The notes below the pieces were generated by a model. That model saw only the letters and a program-made list of their open reading frames with translations, searched no databases and had not been told where the DNA came from. A program made the translations under genes and the position numbers. From JAKLIX01 sp964605655 (GTDB lineage: Bacteria > Bacteroidota > Bacteroidia > Bacteroidales > CAIXZF01): a stretch of 64,000 nucleotides of DNA. Below are positions 54,801 to 62,858 of the stretch, piece by piece. The number at the start of each line of letters is the position of its first letter. The first letter of the stretch is position 1. The stretch spans positions 1 through 64,000 of the forward strand of contig CAZSDK010000016.1 in the NCBI GenBank assembly GCA_964605655.1, read 5' to 3'.

Positions 54801-55154
54801 TGTTTCCTTCATCACGGCAAAAGCTTCCGGAAGGATCTTACCCAGCATCTCCTGGGTCTTTTCATACAGTCTTTTATCCAGACGGTCTATCTCAGTATAG
54901 ATCCTTTCCTTTTCATGGGCATCCATTTCCGGGTCCTGCTCCATTTGCTCCCTGAGAGTAGCAATACTCTCTTCTTCCTCAGCTATATAATCCCAGATTC
55001 TCTTCCTGAATTCCTGGGTCATCGACCTGAGCTCATCATTACTCAACAGCTTGATCTTCTCATAGGCAAGACGGATGTCATCTACCAGCGGATTCACCAG
55101 TTTCAGGTCCCGTTCCGATTTAGTGCCCAGAAATTGCTTAAAAAGTCCCAACAT
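51858..55154 (-). CDS. secA: Preprotein translocase ATPase SecA
   Basis: 1098 residues, the extended length normal for Bacteroidota (E. coli has 901). NBD1 has Walker A ATGEGKTLVATLPVF near residue 190 and DEVDSVLIDDARTPLIISG. The preprotein-crosslinking domain, NBD2 with TNMAGRGTDIKLG, and the helical wing/scaffold follow. The last 20 residues are a zinc-binding SEC-C motif, CPCGSGKKYKHCHG. It drives Sec-dependent export, on which the T9SS cargo in this window also depends. An approximately 230-base leader lies upstream. Confidence 0.97.
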   Translation of the reverse strand: MLGLFKQFLGTKSERDLKLVNPLVDDIRLAYEKIKLLSNDELRSMTQEFRKRIWDYIAEEEESIATLREQMEQDPEMDAHEKERIYTEIDRLDKRLYEKTQEMLGKILPEAFAVMKETAKRFVENEWVEVTATQMDRDMAATRASVVIEGDKAKYHSSWMAGGNSIRWDMVHYDVQLIGGIVLHEGKIAEMATGEGKTLVATLPVFLNALPGKGVHVVTVNDYLAKRDSEWMGVLYEFHGLKVDCIDRHEPNSEERKNAYLADVTFGTNNEFGFDYLRDNMSRNPEELVQRVHNYAIVDEVDSVLIDDARTPLIISGPTPKGDNQEFDALKPPVLKLYNAQKNLVTKVLADAKSLLGKENLTPEEEKKGGEYLLRSHRGLPKNKALIKFLSEPGMRALLQKTENFYMAEQSKNMHLIDDELFFVIDEKNNTIDISEKGIDLITESYEDPKFYLIPDIGAELADLDKLNLTDAKKLEKKTEIIRDYSIKSERIHTVNQLLRAYALFEKDVEYVIMDNKIKIVDEQTGRILEGRRYSDGLHQAIEAKENVTVEAATQTYATITLQNYFRMYKKLAGMTGTAETEAGEFWDIYKLDVVVIPTNRPVVRDDREDLVYKTKREKFNAVIDEVVDLTQKGRPVLVGTTSVETSELLSRMLVRKNIKHNVLNAKLHAKEAEIVAHAGLPGSVTIATNMAGRGTDIKLGPGVKDAGGLAIIGTERHESRRVDRQLRGRSGRQGDPGSSQFFVSLEDDLMRLFGSERIARVMDRLGLKEGEVIQHSMISKSIERAQRKVEENNFGIRKRLLEYDNVMNSQREVIYKKRRHALYGERLSLDISNLFFDVSEAIVGDYSDSGDYDGFRLELLRSMAIETPFTEKEFLNGSQKELTEELFQNVTSFYKTKRDILATNVYPLIQDIYENNTHFENIAIPVTDGLKTLQVIANLKKAYLDKGREVNLAIEKGLNLALIDDAWKEHLREMDELKQSVQNATYEQKDPLLIYKFESFELFKTMVQKINKEICSFLLKGVVPGMENNKVQEARIPRQTDMSNLKTGRDDVAAPNRTSEPQRPQPVRVEKKVGRNDPCPCGSGKKYKHCHGGSVTA

Positions 55155-55266
55155 AATATTCTATTTTATTTCGACCGCCTGAAAACTTGTATGCAGAAAG
55201 GTAAAAAACCTCGTTGATTTTTTAATGACAGAATCTCTGATCTTTCGACCTGAATCCTGTAAAACA

Positions 55267-55274
55267 CAAAAGTA
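55267..55274 (-). promoter_or_regulatory. Candidate -7 element for secA
   Basis: The minus strand reads TACTTTTG, a TAnnTTTG match, about 113 bases upstream of the secA start. No clear -33 element. The rest of the 55155-55388 gap shows nothing else I recognise. Confidence 0.4.
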
Positions 55275-55388
55275 CGGTTTATCACGATTGATTTATAAAC
55301 ACTGAAATGAACTGTGAATTAATCCCTGGAACGGGGCGGTGTCAAAAACGATGCCGCAGAAGAACATCTGACTTTATGGTTTACTATT

Positions 55389-55417
55389 AAAAAAAAAGCT
55401 GCCTGTACGGCAGCTTT
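55389..55417 (-). terminator. Rho-independent terminator after the DUF2795 gene
   Basis: On the minus strand, AAAGCTGCC pairs with GGCAGCTTT around a 5-base loop (55417-55395) and is followed by a run of T. It lies about 33 bases past the stop of the DUF2795 gene and separates it from secA. Confidence 0.87.
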
Positions 55418-55449
55418 ATCGCATTCATCATATAAGTCTTGAATGATTC

Positions 55450-55671
55450 TCAGTATTCATCCTCGTGAAAGAAAAAATCCTCTTTGGTCGGGTATTCAGG
55501 CCATAAGTCCTCAATACTCTCATACACTTCACCTTCGTCTTCGATTTCCCGAAGGTTCTCAATGACCTCAATAGGTGCTCCGGAACGGAGGCAATAATCA
55601 ATCAACTCTTCCTTAGTGGCGGGCCAGGGAGCATCTTCCAGTTTTGAAGCCAATTCCAGTGTCCAGTACAT
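55450..55671 (-). CDS. Small acidic DUF2795 protein
   Basis: 73 residues. The whole protein matches the DUF2795 type common in Bacteroidota: MYWTLELASKLEDAPWPATK, IDYCLRSGAPIEVIENL, and the acidic tail YPTKEDFFFHEDEY. It is rich in Asp and Glu, with no transmembrane segment or cysteine pair. The function is unknown. It is a single-gene unit with its own complete promoter and terminator, which suggests independent and probably strong expression. Confidence 0.88.
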   Translation of the reverse strand: MYWTLELASKLEDAPWPATKEELIDYCLRSGAPIEVIENLREIEDEGEVYESIEDLWPEYPTKEDFFFHEDEY

Positions 55672-55706
55672 CGCTTGTCGGTTTAAACAGTAAACGTATT
55701 TTGCTG

Positions 55707-55736
55707 CAAAAATATATCTTTTTAAAAAAAAGTCAA
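55707..55736 (-). promoter_or_regulatory. Bacteroidota-type promoter for the DUF2795 gene
   Basis: On the minus strand TTG (55736-55734), a 19-base spacer, and TATTTTTG (55714-55707) match both elements. The start would be near 55700, giving a leader of about 30 bases. Confidence 0.7.
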
Positions 55737-55863
55737 TATATGTCTAAAATCAGCAGGATTTTCTGTAAAATATTTTGTATTAACCACATTTAAAATCATT
55801 TACAAAATACCTTTTTCATGAGGATTCGCATTGGTAAAGTAAGGCATTTCCTTCTTCATTGAT

Positions 55864-55871
55864 TACCTTTG
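55864..55871 (+). promoter_or_regulatory. Candidate -7 element for the TMTC-like gene
   Basis: TACCTTTG matches TAnnTTTG but lies only 15 bases before the ATG at 55887, implying a near-leaderless transcript. No -33 element at standard spacing. Confidence 0.35.
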
Positions 55872-55886
55872 ACACGCTTTTAAACA

Positions 55887-57974
55887 ATGAAGAACAAACC
55901 TGTACCTTTTGGGAAGGATGGACGGACCGCATGGATTGCGGCTTTGCTGACCGCTGTAATCCTTGCCTATCTGCCGGTATTCTCCAACCAGTTTGTATCC
56001 TGGGATGATGGGGTTTATATTATTGATAATCCGCTTATTAAAACATTCTCTCTCTCTAACCTGTCAGCTATTTTCGGAAAATCTTTTGAAGGGCACTATC
56101 ATCCTTTCACCCTTCTTTCCCTTTCTTTGGATTATCATCTCTGGGGATTGAACCCTGTCGGATTTCATGCTCATAACCTCTTTCTGCACCTTGTGAATAC
56201 GGTTCTCGTTTTTCTGATTGTCAGGAAATTAACCTTCGGGGCTCACCTGGCCGGTTTGGCGGCCCTGCTTTTTGGCCTGCATCCCCAGCATGTGGAAGCC
56301 GTCGCCTGGGCAACCGCAAGAAAAGACGTACTATATTCCTTATACTTTCTCCTTTCTCTTTGGTCGTACCTGCAATATAAAAAACTCCACTCCAGGAGGT
56401 TGCTGTATCTAAGCTTCTTTGCTTTTATCTTTTCAGTCCTGTCGAAAGGACAAGGGGTTTTCCTGCCATTTTGTCTGCTGCTTATCGATCATGCCTGGGG
56501 TGATTCCCTTCGTTTGCGTGCTACCTGGACCAATAAACTCCCGTTTTTCGGGATTGCCCTTTTCCTGGGTATTGTGGCTTACCTCACCCAGCGGTCCACC
56601 GGCTACACCGGAGAATCCGTTGCCTGGCCCACAGCCTGGAACACCCTGCTGATCGCCTTTTCCAGCTTCGCCTTTTATATATACAAATTCCTGCTGCCCA
56701 TCAACCTTTCGGCCTACTATCCGGTCCCCGGAACACAAGGCCTGGCCCTATATCTGATGGCAACGGCCGGATTCCTTTTGATGGCCGGGTTGTTCTGGTG
56801 GATGAAACGAACGTATAAAAGGGCCCCGCTGGTGTTTTTCGGACTTGCCTTCTTTCTGGTGAACATCGGGATGTTCCTTCGCTGGATCCCCATTTCCAAC
56901 TATCTGATCGCTGACCGATACACTTATATGGCCTCCATGGGAATTTTCATTTTGGCAGGTAAGGGTTGGGACTGGCTATATTCCCACCCGCGATGGAGAT
57001 CATACTCCTATGTGCTGGTTCCCCTGCTCATCGTGACCCTGGCAGGGCTGACCTTTCAGCGGTCACAAGTATGGAGAGACAGTCTGAGCCTCACCAACAA
57101 CATTCTGGTACAATACCCTGACGTTTACCCTGCCCTCAACGCCAGGGGGAATGAATGGATGGCAAGAAAAGACTACAAAGCCGCCCTGGAGGATTTTAAC
57201 CATGCCATCATCGTACAGCCCTCCCATTCAAGAGGATGGGCCAACCGCGGTTCCTTGTACTTCAAGACCGGGGACATCCCAAAGGCACTGCATGATTTTA
57301 AGCAGGCGGTCATCCTGGAACCTGGAAACCCCAGAATACTCAATAACAGGGGCCTTCTGCTGGATGCCCTCGGCAGGAGAGAGGATGCCCTGGCCGATTT
57401 TAACCGTGCCATACAGATCAGTCCGGGATTTTCAGAAGCCTATAACAACAAAGGGATGACCCTGGCGAAAATGGACCGTTGCAAAGAAGCCCTCGGTGAC
57501 TTCGATACAGCCATTGAAACAGACAGAAACATGGCCAAAGCTTATGCCAACCGGGGCAAATGCAGGAACCAGACCTCCGATTTCGAAGGTGCCATCCGGG
57601 ATTTTCAAAAATGCATCGACCTCGACCTGAAAGTGCCCCTGGTGTATTATGAGATGGGACAGTCTTTCTACAACCTGAAAGATTTCTCAAAAGCCATACA
57701 GAACTTTGACCAGGCATTGAGCCTTCAACCTGACTACCTTCCGGCACTCACCTACAGGGCTTACGCTCAGTTCAACATGGGTGATTTCGTTTCAGCTCTT
57801 CAAGACCTTGACAAGGTCATGCAGGCCGGCAGCACCGATCCTCTTGCTTTTGCCATGAGAGGAATGTCGCTGGTCAAGCTGGGAAGAAAAGAAGAAGCCT
57901 GCCAGGATTTCCAAAAAGCCAGGGACCTGGGTCTTATCCAGGTAGAAAAACAGATAACCAAATACTGCAATTGA
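55887..57974 (+). CDS. TMTC-like membrane protein with C-terminal TPR array
   Basis: 695 residues. Residues ~1-390 hold about ten transmembrane helices and the GT-C-like first loop SWDDGVYIIDNPLIKT, plus GHYHPFTLLSLSLDYHLWG and FGLHPQHVEAVAWATARKDV, as in eukaryotic TMTC and bacterial relatives proposed to be O-mannosyltransferases. From ~415 onward there are seven or eight consecutive TPR units (YKAALEDFNHAIIVQPSHSR is one). The soluble TPRs are probably on the same side as the catalytic loop. Acceptor and sugar donor are unknown. The gene stands alone and ends one base from a convergent gene. Confidence 0.85.
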   Translation: MKNKPVPFGKDGRTAWIAALLTAVILAYLPVFSNQFVSWDDGVYIIDNPLIKTFSLSNLSAIFGKSFEGHYHPFTLLSLSLDYHLWGLNPVGFHAHNLFLHLVNTVLVFLIVRKLTFGAHLAGLAALLFGLHPQHVEAVAWATARKDVLYSLYFLLSLWSYLQYKKLHSRRLLYLSFFAFIFSVLSKGQGVFLPFCLLLIDHAWGDSLRLRATWTNKLPFFGIALFLGIVAYLTQRSTGYTGESVAWPTAWNTLLIAFSSFAFYIYKFLLPINLSAYYPVPGTQGLALYLMATAGFLLMAGLFWWMKRTYKRAPLVFFGLAFFLVNIGMFLRWIPISNYLIADRYTYMASMGIFILAGKGWDWLYSHPRWRSYSYVLVPLLIVTLAGLTFQRSQVWRDSLSLTNNILVQYPDVYPALNARGNEWMARKDYKAALEDFNHAIIVQPSHSRGWANRGSLYFKTGDIPKALHDFKQAVILEPGNPRILNNRGLLLDALGRREDALADFNRAIQISPGFSEAYNNKGMTLAKMDRCKEALGDFDTAIETDRNMAKAYANRGKCRNQTSDFEGAIRDFQKCIDLDLKVPLVYYEMGQSFYNLKDFSKAIQNFDQALSLQPDYLPALTYRAYAQFNMGDFVSALQDLDKVMQAGSTDPLAFAMRGMSLVKLGRKEEACQDFQKARDLGLIQVEKQITKYCN

Positions 57975-57975
57975 A

Positions 57976-58557
57976 CTAAACCCTTGGTATCCAAGGCAGT
58001 TCATCCCCCTCTTCCTTAAGAACAAGAAAACGGGCCAACACAAAAAGGTAGTCCGACAGACGGTTCAGCAATTTGATCACCAGGGGTTCAACGGGAATTT
58101 CTTCCGAAAGCCGGAGTACCGTTCGCTCTGCCCTGCGGCATACACAACGGGCTACATGCGCCTGTGCCGCGGGTTTGGATCCCCCGGGAAGAATGAAAGT
58201 ACTGAGTTCCGGTAAGGATTCATTCATCTTATCAATCTCTTGCTCAAGTATGAGGATATCGTCCTCCTTCAGGGTCGGAATAGGCCTTTTGCTGACTGGC
58301 TGATCATTGCCACCTGCCTGGTCCAGTGCAAGGAGGGATTCGGAAGTAAAAAGCCGGTCCATGACCTCGAGCAACACCTCTTGTGCATGAGGTTCAAAAT
58401 CAATCATTTCCCGCAGGAGCCCTATATGGGCATTCAGCTCATCCACCGTGCCATAGGCCTCGATCTGCACATGATGTTTCGGGACCCGGCGACCACCGAT
58501 GAGGCTTGTCTCACCCTTGTCGCCCGTCTTGGTGTAGATCTTCCATTCCCTGCTCAT
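57976..58557 (-). CDS. ATP:cob(I)alamin adenosyltransferase (PduO/MMAB type)
   Basis: 193 residues. The signature motifs are present: IYTKTGDKGETSLIGGRRV at the start (ATP-binding), ARCVCRRAERTV near residue 135, and LNRLSDYLFVLARFL near 170. It makes adenosylcobalamin, the cofactor of methylmalonyl-CoA mutase, which fits the propionyl/methylmalonyl-CoA carboxyltransferase elsewhere in the window. Its start overlaps the stop of the upstream ABC ATPase gene by four bases, so they are co-transcribed. Confidence 0.95.
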   Translation of the reverse strand: MSREWKIYTKTGDKGETSLIGGRRVPKHHVQIEAYGTVDELNAHIGLLREMIDFEPHAQEVLLEVMDRLFTSESLLALDQAGGNDQPVSKRPIPTLKEDDILILEQEIDKMNESLPELSTFILPGGSKPAAQAHVARCVCRRAERTVLRLSEEIPVEPLVIKLLNRLSDYLFVLARFLVLKEEGDELPWIPRV

Positions 58558-59285
58558 GATCCCTCCGCCTGGGAATAATCAGCCATGGTGTGAATTTGGC
58601 TGTTCATCTCGTCGGATGCCACCTCCCCGTCCCAGAGTCGGATGATGCGATGAGCATGTTGAGCAATACTCTCCTCGTGGGTGACCACAATAAGGGTATT
58701 CCCGGCCTTATGAATTTCTTCAAACAGGCCCATGATCTCAATGGAGGTCTTGGAATCCAGGTTCCCGGTCGGTTCATCCGCCAGGATGATGGAAGGATGG
58801 TTGACCAGGGCTCTGGCGATGGCAACCCTCTGACGCTGTCCTCCCGAAAGCTCATTGGGTTTATGTTCCACCCTGTCGGTAAGGTTCACATCTTCGAGGG
58901 TCTTCCTGGCCATCTCCATACGCCTCACCTTGCTAAACCCGGCATAGATAAGAGGCAGCATCACATTCTCCAGGGCACTGGACCTTGGTAAGAGGTTGAA
59001 GGTCTGGAAGACAAAACCAATCTCTTTATTCCGTATCTCCGCCAAACGATTATCGTCCAGTTTACTTACGTCGGTGCCATTCAGGAAATACTGGCCGTGG
59101 GTCGGGGTATCCAGACAACCCAGGATATTCATCAGGGTGGATTTCCCTGACCCTGATGGTCCCATCAGGGCAACATATTCGTTCCTTTTAATGGTAAGAG
59201 TGACCGTTTTAAGTGCCAGCACCGATTGTGAACCAACCTTATAGTGTTTGGCGATATCTGTTAGACGAATGACTTCCTGATTCAT
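58554..59285 (-). CDS. ABC transporter ATP-binding protein (MacB/LolD type)
   Basis: 243 residues from the ATG at 59285; the longer frame to 59438 runs back into the neighbouring gene and has no domain. Walker A GPSGSGKSTLMNI, Q-loop FQTFNLLPRSS, signature LSGGQRQRVAIARAL, Walker B IILADEPTGNLDS and H-loop VVTHEE are intact. The LDTPTHGQYFLNGTDVS spacing is typical of MacB/LolD ATPases that work with FtsX-like permeases. No permease is adjacent, so the partner must be encoded elsewhere. It overlaps the adenosyltransferase by four bases. Confidence 0.94.
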   Translation of the reverse strand: MNQEVIRLTDIAKHYKVGSQSVLALKTVTLTIKRNEYVALMGPSGSGKSTLMNILGCLDTPTHGQYFLNGTDVSKLDDNRLAEIRNKEIGFVFQTFNLLPRSSALENVMLPLIYAGFSKVRRMEMARKTLEDVNLTDRVEHKPNELSGGQRQRVAIARALVNHPSIILADEPTGNLDSKTSIEIMGLFEEIHKAGNTLIVVTHEESIAQHAHRIIRLWDGEVASDEMNSQIHTMADYSQAEGS

Positions 59286-59319
59286 ATTGCTGAGTTGATC
59301 AAACAAAATTAACACATTT

Positions 59320-60147
59320 TCAGTACCTGAGTTCAAAAAACTGCCTGCTGAGCTCTTCCCGGAAGAACACCAATCCGATATGAAACAAGTCGACCGACTG
59401 GGTGACTTTTTCATGTGACCGGATATATTTCCAGGCATTATTCATCCCGGCAGACCAATGGATGTCATCGAAGACAAACAATGTCGAAGGATGGGCCCTG
59501 GCAAGGCAAGCATTGAAGTATTCTTTGGTCGGATGCTCATGGTGGTGGCCATCAAAGAACACCAGGTCCAGCCTGGGAACTTCCTTCAATATCTGTGGCA
59601 GACAATCATTAAAAAGCCCGTTGCGGTAATCGACCTGCTGCGGTCTTATCTGAGGATACTTTGTTGCCATCTTATTTAAGAGCAGTCCGGCTTTGTCGGA
59701 CAGTTCCCTCACCGCGTCCACCGTGATAAGCCTTGCTTCTGGATGGCCTGCATGAAGGCTGAAGGTCCCCACGCCCAGGTTGGTCCCCAGTTCCAACATA
59801 TATTCTGGCTTAAAATACCTGACCAGCCTGTACAACAGCTTGCTATCCTTCAAAACAGAGGCTTCCCTTTTCATTACCCCGGAAGGTTTGACAGAACGTG
59901 GGACCGAAGCAGCTGATCCTGCCGTTTGGTATTTCAAAAGCGTCTTGTCGTCTGCTACCAGCCTGCGGTAGTGTTTCAGCATGTTAACAGCACCCGGGTC
60001 GGTTTCAGCACGGATCACGTCGTTATATAGATGGAACAGGAATGGAGAATGAATGCTATGGGCATTACCTGCCCTCAGCCAGAAACCCGCCCCCTGAAGG
60101 AACAGTTTCGCCTTACCGTGAGGAATATCGGAAAATAGCTCTGGCAT
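59320..60147 (-). CDS. Class I SAM-dependent methyltransferase
   Basis: 275 residues. A non-conserved N-terminal ~95 residues (FLQGAGFWLRAGNAHSIHSP) precedes a Rossmann-type methyltransferase core with motif I MLELGTNLGVGTFSLH, motif II LITVDAV, and RLDLVFFDGHHHEHPTKEY, resembling O-methyltransferase/YrrM proteins. The substrate is not predictable. It lies 34 bases upstream of the ABC ATPase on the same strand and may head that small operon. Confidence 0.82.
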   Translation of the reverse strand: MPELFSDIPHGKAKLFLQGAGFWLRAGNAHSIHSPFLFHLYNDVIRAETDPGAVNMLKHYRRLVADDKTLLKYQTAGSAASVPRSVKPSGVMKREASVLKDSKLLYRLVRYFKPEYMLELGTNLGVGTFSLHAGHPEARLITVDAVRELSDKAGLLLNKMATKYPQIRPQQVDYRNGLFNDCLPQILKEVPRLDLVFFDGHHHEHPTKEYFNACLARAHPSTLFVFDDIHWSAGMNNAWKYIRSHEKVTQSVDLFHIGLVFFREELSRQFFELRY

Positions 60148-60236
60148 AGTTTGGCAGCTGGATGAAAACGTTGAAAGAACACTGATATTATAACCGGCGG
60201 CAAAGGCAGATGGGTGTCGGTTTGAAACATCCTTTT

Positions 60237-60244
60237 TATCTTTG
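60237..60244 (+). promoter_or_regulatory. Candidate -7 element for the UbiA-family gene
   Basis: TATCTTTG matches TAnnTTTG and sits 21 bases before the ATG at 60266. The upstream TTTG is only about 11-12 bases away, too close for a standard -33. Confidence 0.4.
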
Positions 60245-60265
60245 CGGGGAGATTAATATTCCACC

Positions 60266-61138
60266 ATGAACAAGCTGGCCCGCAAGGTAACCGATTTTTC
60301 CTCCCTGATCAAGTTCTCACACAGCTTGTTCGCCTTGCCTTTTGCCCTGATCGGCTTTTTCCTGGGAGTCACAGCGCCCGGACAATCTTTTGATCCCTGG
60401 TTACTGGTAAAAGTGCTGGCCTGCATGGTTTTCGCCAGGAACGCGGCCATGAGTTTCAACCGCTATACAGATAAGGAGATCGATAAGATGAACCCGCGCA
60501 CCCTTCTCAGGGAAATCCCTGCCGGCATCATCAAAGCCCGGTCAGCCCTGCTGTTCAGCCTGATAAACGGTTTGTCGTTCATCCTGACCACCTGGTTTAT
60601 CAATCCCGTCTGTTTCTTTCTCTCCCCTGTCGCCCTGATCGTGATCCTGGGCTACAGTTTCACCAAAAGATTCACCTCCTACTCTCACCTTATCCTTGGT
60701 CTCGGACTCTCCCTGGCGCCCATCGGAGCCTACCTTGCAGTCACCGGCCGGTTTGACCTCCTGCCCATTTATTATTCCATCAGCGTTATCTGCTGGGTCT
60801 CCGGTTTTGATATCATCTATGCCTTGCAGGATGAGGAATTTGACAAGTCGAACCGCCTGAAATCCATGCCAGTTAAGATGGGAAGAAAAAAAGCACTCCA
60901 GGTTTCCAGTTTTTTGCACCTGGTCAGTATGCTGTTTATCATCAGGGCAGGCTTTGCCGGCGGGAGTGGCTGGCTCTTTTGGACGGGGACCCTCGTCTTT
61001 GCCATCATGCTGCTCTATCAGCACCTGATCGTCAAACCCAATGATCTCTCCAGGCTCAACCTTGCCTTCTTCACCCTCAACGGGATCGCAAGTCTTGTTT
61101 TTGCCACTTTCGTCATCACTGATTTGTTATTGCGGTAA
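60266..61138 (+). CDS. UbiA-family prenyltransferase, probably menaquinone (MqnP-like)
   Basis: 290 residues, eight or nine transmembrane helices. The first Asp-rich motif is NRYTDKEIDKMNPRT and the second is DIIYALQDEEFDKSNRLKS, both with the expected Asp spacing for Mg-prenyl diphosphate binding. KFSHSLFALPFALIGF at the N-terminus is typical of 4-hydroxybenzoate-type or futalosine-pathway enzymes. In an anaerobic Bacteroidota, attachment of a polyprenyl tail for menaquinone is most likely. The aromatic substrate is inferred. Confidence 0.9.
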   Translation: MNKLARKVTDFSSLIKFSHSLFALPFALIGFFLGVTAPGQSFDPWLLVKVLACMVFARNAAMSFNRYTDKEIDKMNPRTLLREIPAGIIKARSALLFSLINGLSFILTTWFINPVCFFLSPVALIVILGYSFTKRFTSYSHLILGLGLSLAPIGAYLAVTGRFDLLPIYYSISVICWVSGFDIIYALQDEEFDKSNRLKSMPVKMGRKKALQVSSFLHLVSMLFIIRAGFAGGSGWLFWTGTLVFAIMLLYQHLIVKPNDLSRLNLAFFTLNGIASLVFATFVITDLLLR

Positions 61139-61156
61139 ACGGGTTCCAAAATCCTT

Positions 61157-61187
61157 TTTGACATTTTAATATAAAGATTTATCTTTA
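61157..61187 (+). promoter_or_regulatory. Probable promoter for the DUF3078 gene
   Basis: TTTG (61157-61160), a 19-base spacer, and TATCTTTA (61180-61187), one mismatch from TAnnTTTG. The leader to the ATG at 61268 would be about 74 bases. Confidence 0.5.
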
Positions 61188-61267
61188 TTCCGTAAAAATG
61201 TAAAACCTGTCCACCCATTGATTGCTACTAGTCAAGAATTAACAATGACCTACAAAAACTCAAACCT

Positions 61268-62146
61268 ATGAAAAAGAGAACCTTACTATTTTTTCTTTTT
61301 ACCTGCTCCCTTTCCGTGGTCTTGGCACAGACCGATACCTTACATTGGAAAAAATCGGTACAGACCGGGATTAACCTGAACCAGGCCTCCTTCAGCGACA
61401 ACTGGAAAGGGGGAGGTGTCAATTCCATTGCTCTGGGAGCCTTCTTCAACGGTAAAGCCAACTACACGGATTTTAAAAAGATGACCTTCGACAATGATCT
61501 GCAGCTTTCTTACGGATACCTGCAGAACAAAGGACAAACTGCCAGGAAATCAACCGATAAGATCTTTTATGATGCCAAGTTGGGTTATAAAATTGCCTCG
61601 AAATGGAACCTGTTCGTTTCCCTGAACTTTCTTTCACAATTTGATGCAGGTTTTGAATATGTGAAAGACGATCAGGGTGTCGAACACGGAGTGTTGATCT
61701 CGAAATTCATGGCTCCTGCCTACCTGACCAGTTCCATCGGTGTCGAGTACAAGCCTGTCGATTACTTCTGGGCCCGTTTCGGCACCGGTACGCTGAGGCA
61801 GACCTTTGTGCTGGATACCTCTTTATATTTGAACTTCCCAAAGAACTATGGAGTGGATTATGGTAAAAAGGTCCGCAATGAAGTGGCTTTTCAGTTCATC
61901 AGCAATTTTGACAAGGACATCGCCAAGAACCTGAACTTCAAAGCCCGGTTCTCTGCCCTGGCTCCTTACGAAAACCTGGGGCGCATCGTTTCCAGGCTGG
62001 ATGCCGGGATTGCCGCCAAAGTGAACAAGTTTATCAACGTCAACCTCTCTGCCGTGGTGCTTAACGATCCTGACATGGACAATGATGTGCAGTACAGCCA
62101 GTTCTTCGCCTTAGGCATCTTATACAGTTTCAGCCAGTTTAAATAA
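61268..62146 (+). CDS. DUF3078 outer-membrane protein
   Basis: 292 residues with a cleavable signal peptide (LLFFLFTCSLSVVLAQ). The mature part opens with the family pattern WKKSVQTGINLNQASFSDNW and GGGVNSIALGAFFNGKANY, then alternates aromatic and polar residues in beta-strand style to the C-terminal aromatic ILYSFSQFK. This fits an outer-membrane beta-barrel of the DUF3078 family, whose function is not established. mscL follows 28 bases later. Confidence 0.87.
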   Translation: MKKRTLLFFLFTCSLSVVLAQTDTLHWKKSVQTGINLNQASFSDNWKGGGVNSIALGAFFNGKANYTDFKKMTFDNDLQLSYGYLQNKGQTARKSTDKIFYDAKLGYKIASKWNLFVSLNFLSQFDAGFEYVKDDQGVEHGVLISKFMAPAYLTSSIGVEYKPVDYFWARFGTGTLRQTFVLDTSLYLNFPKNYGVDYGKKVRNEVAFQFISNFDKDIAKNLNFKARFSALAPYENLGRIVSRLDAGIAAKVNKFINVNLSAVVLNDPDMDNDVQYSQFFALGILYSFSQFK

Positions 62147-62174
62147 AAACCAATAACCCTTTAAAAAAATAATT

Positions 62175-62570
62175 ATGGCAAAAATGGTACAAGAATTCAA
62201 GACGTTCATCAGCCGTGGTAACGTCCTTGACCTGGCAGTCGGTGTGATCATCGGTGCTGCCTTCGGAAAAATCGTGACCAGTCTTATCAACGACATCATC
62301 ATGCCACCCGTAGGACTGCTACTTGGCAACGTGAATTTCACCGACCTGAAATTCGAATTGGGAGGACTTACGGAAAAACCTGTCACCATAAATTATGGGA
62401 ACTTTATCCAGGTTGTCTTCGAATTTCTCGTCATTGCTTTTGCCATCTTTATGGTAATTAAAGCTTTTAATTCCATGAAGAAAAAAGAAGTTGAGAAACC
62501 AGAAGCCCCTCCTGCACCATCACCAACAGAGAATCTTTTATCAGAGATCAGGGATTTATTAAAAAAATAG
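62175..62570 (+). CDS. mscL: Large-conductance mechanosensitive channel MscL
   Basis: 131 residues. The N-terminal amphipathic segment QEFKTFISRGNVLDLAVGVI leads into TM1 with IGAAFGKIVTSLINDIIMPP, the most conserved stretch in MscL. A short periplasmic loop, TM2 (VVFEFLVIAFAIFMVIKAF), and a charged C-terminal helix follow. It opens on membrane tension to release solutes under hypo-osmotic shock. Length and motifs are standard. Confidence 0.97.
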   Translation: MAKMVQEFKTFISRGNVLDLAVGVIIGAAFGKIVTSLINDIIMPPVGLLLGNVNFTDLKFELGGLTEKPVTINYGNFIQVVFEFLVIAFAIFMVIKAFNSMKKKEVEKPEAPPAPSPTENLLSEIRDLLKK

Positions 62571-62858
62571 ACTCCCCTGATTTCAAGGCTTTTTATTAAC
62601 TGATTCAGCCCAAAGGATAACACTCTCAAGTCATTGCTTTTGTGTATTTTACATAGCACCTGAGATCTTATCCTTATGCATTTGTGGAAAAAATTCAATT
62701 ACGTTCAATCCAAAATGACGATTTAAGAAGGATTATTTTATATCTTTATGCTTTAAATAGCTACAGAACGCATCTAGAAATTCGAATATTTGACGGAAAG
62801 AATATAGGTGCCTGTTGAGTAGCTTGAATAAGTACATGTTTAACCAAAATTTAATATT
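62571..62858. other. Intergenic region without a gene
   Basis: 288 AT-rich bases between mscL and the beta-barrel gene. The only recognisable element is TATCTTTA at 62741-62748, one mismatch from a Bacteroidota -7 box, about 110 bases before the next ATG and without a -33 partner. I saw no convincing terminator or small ORF. Confidence 0.5.
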
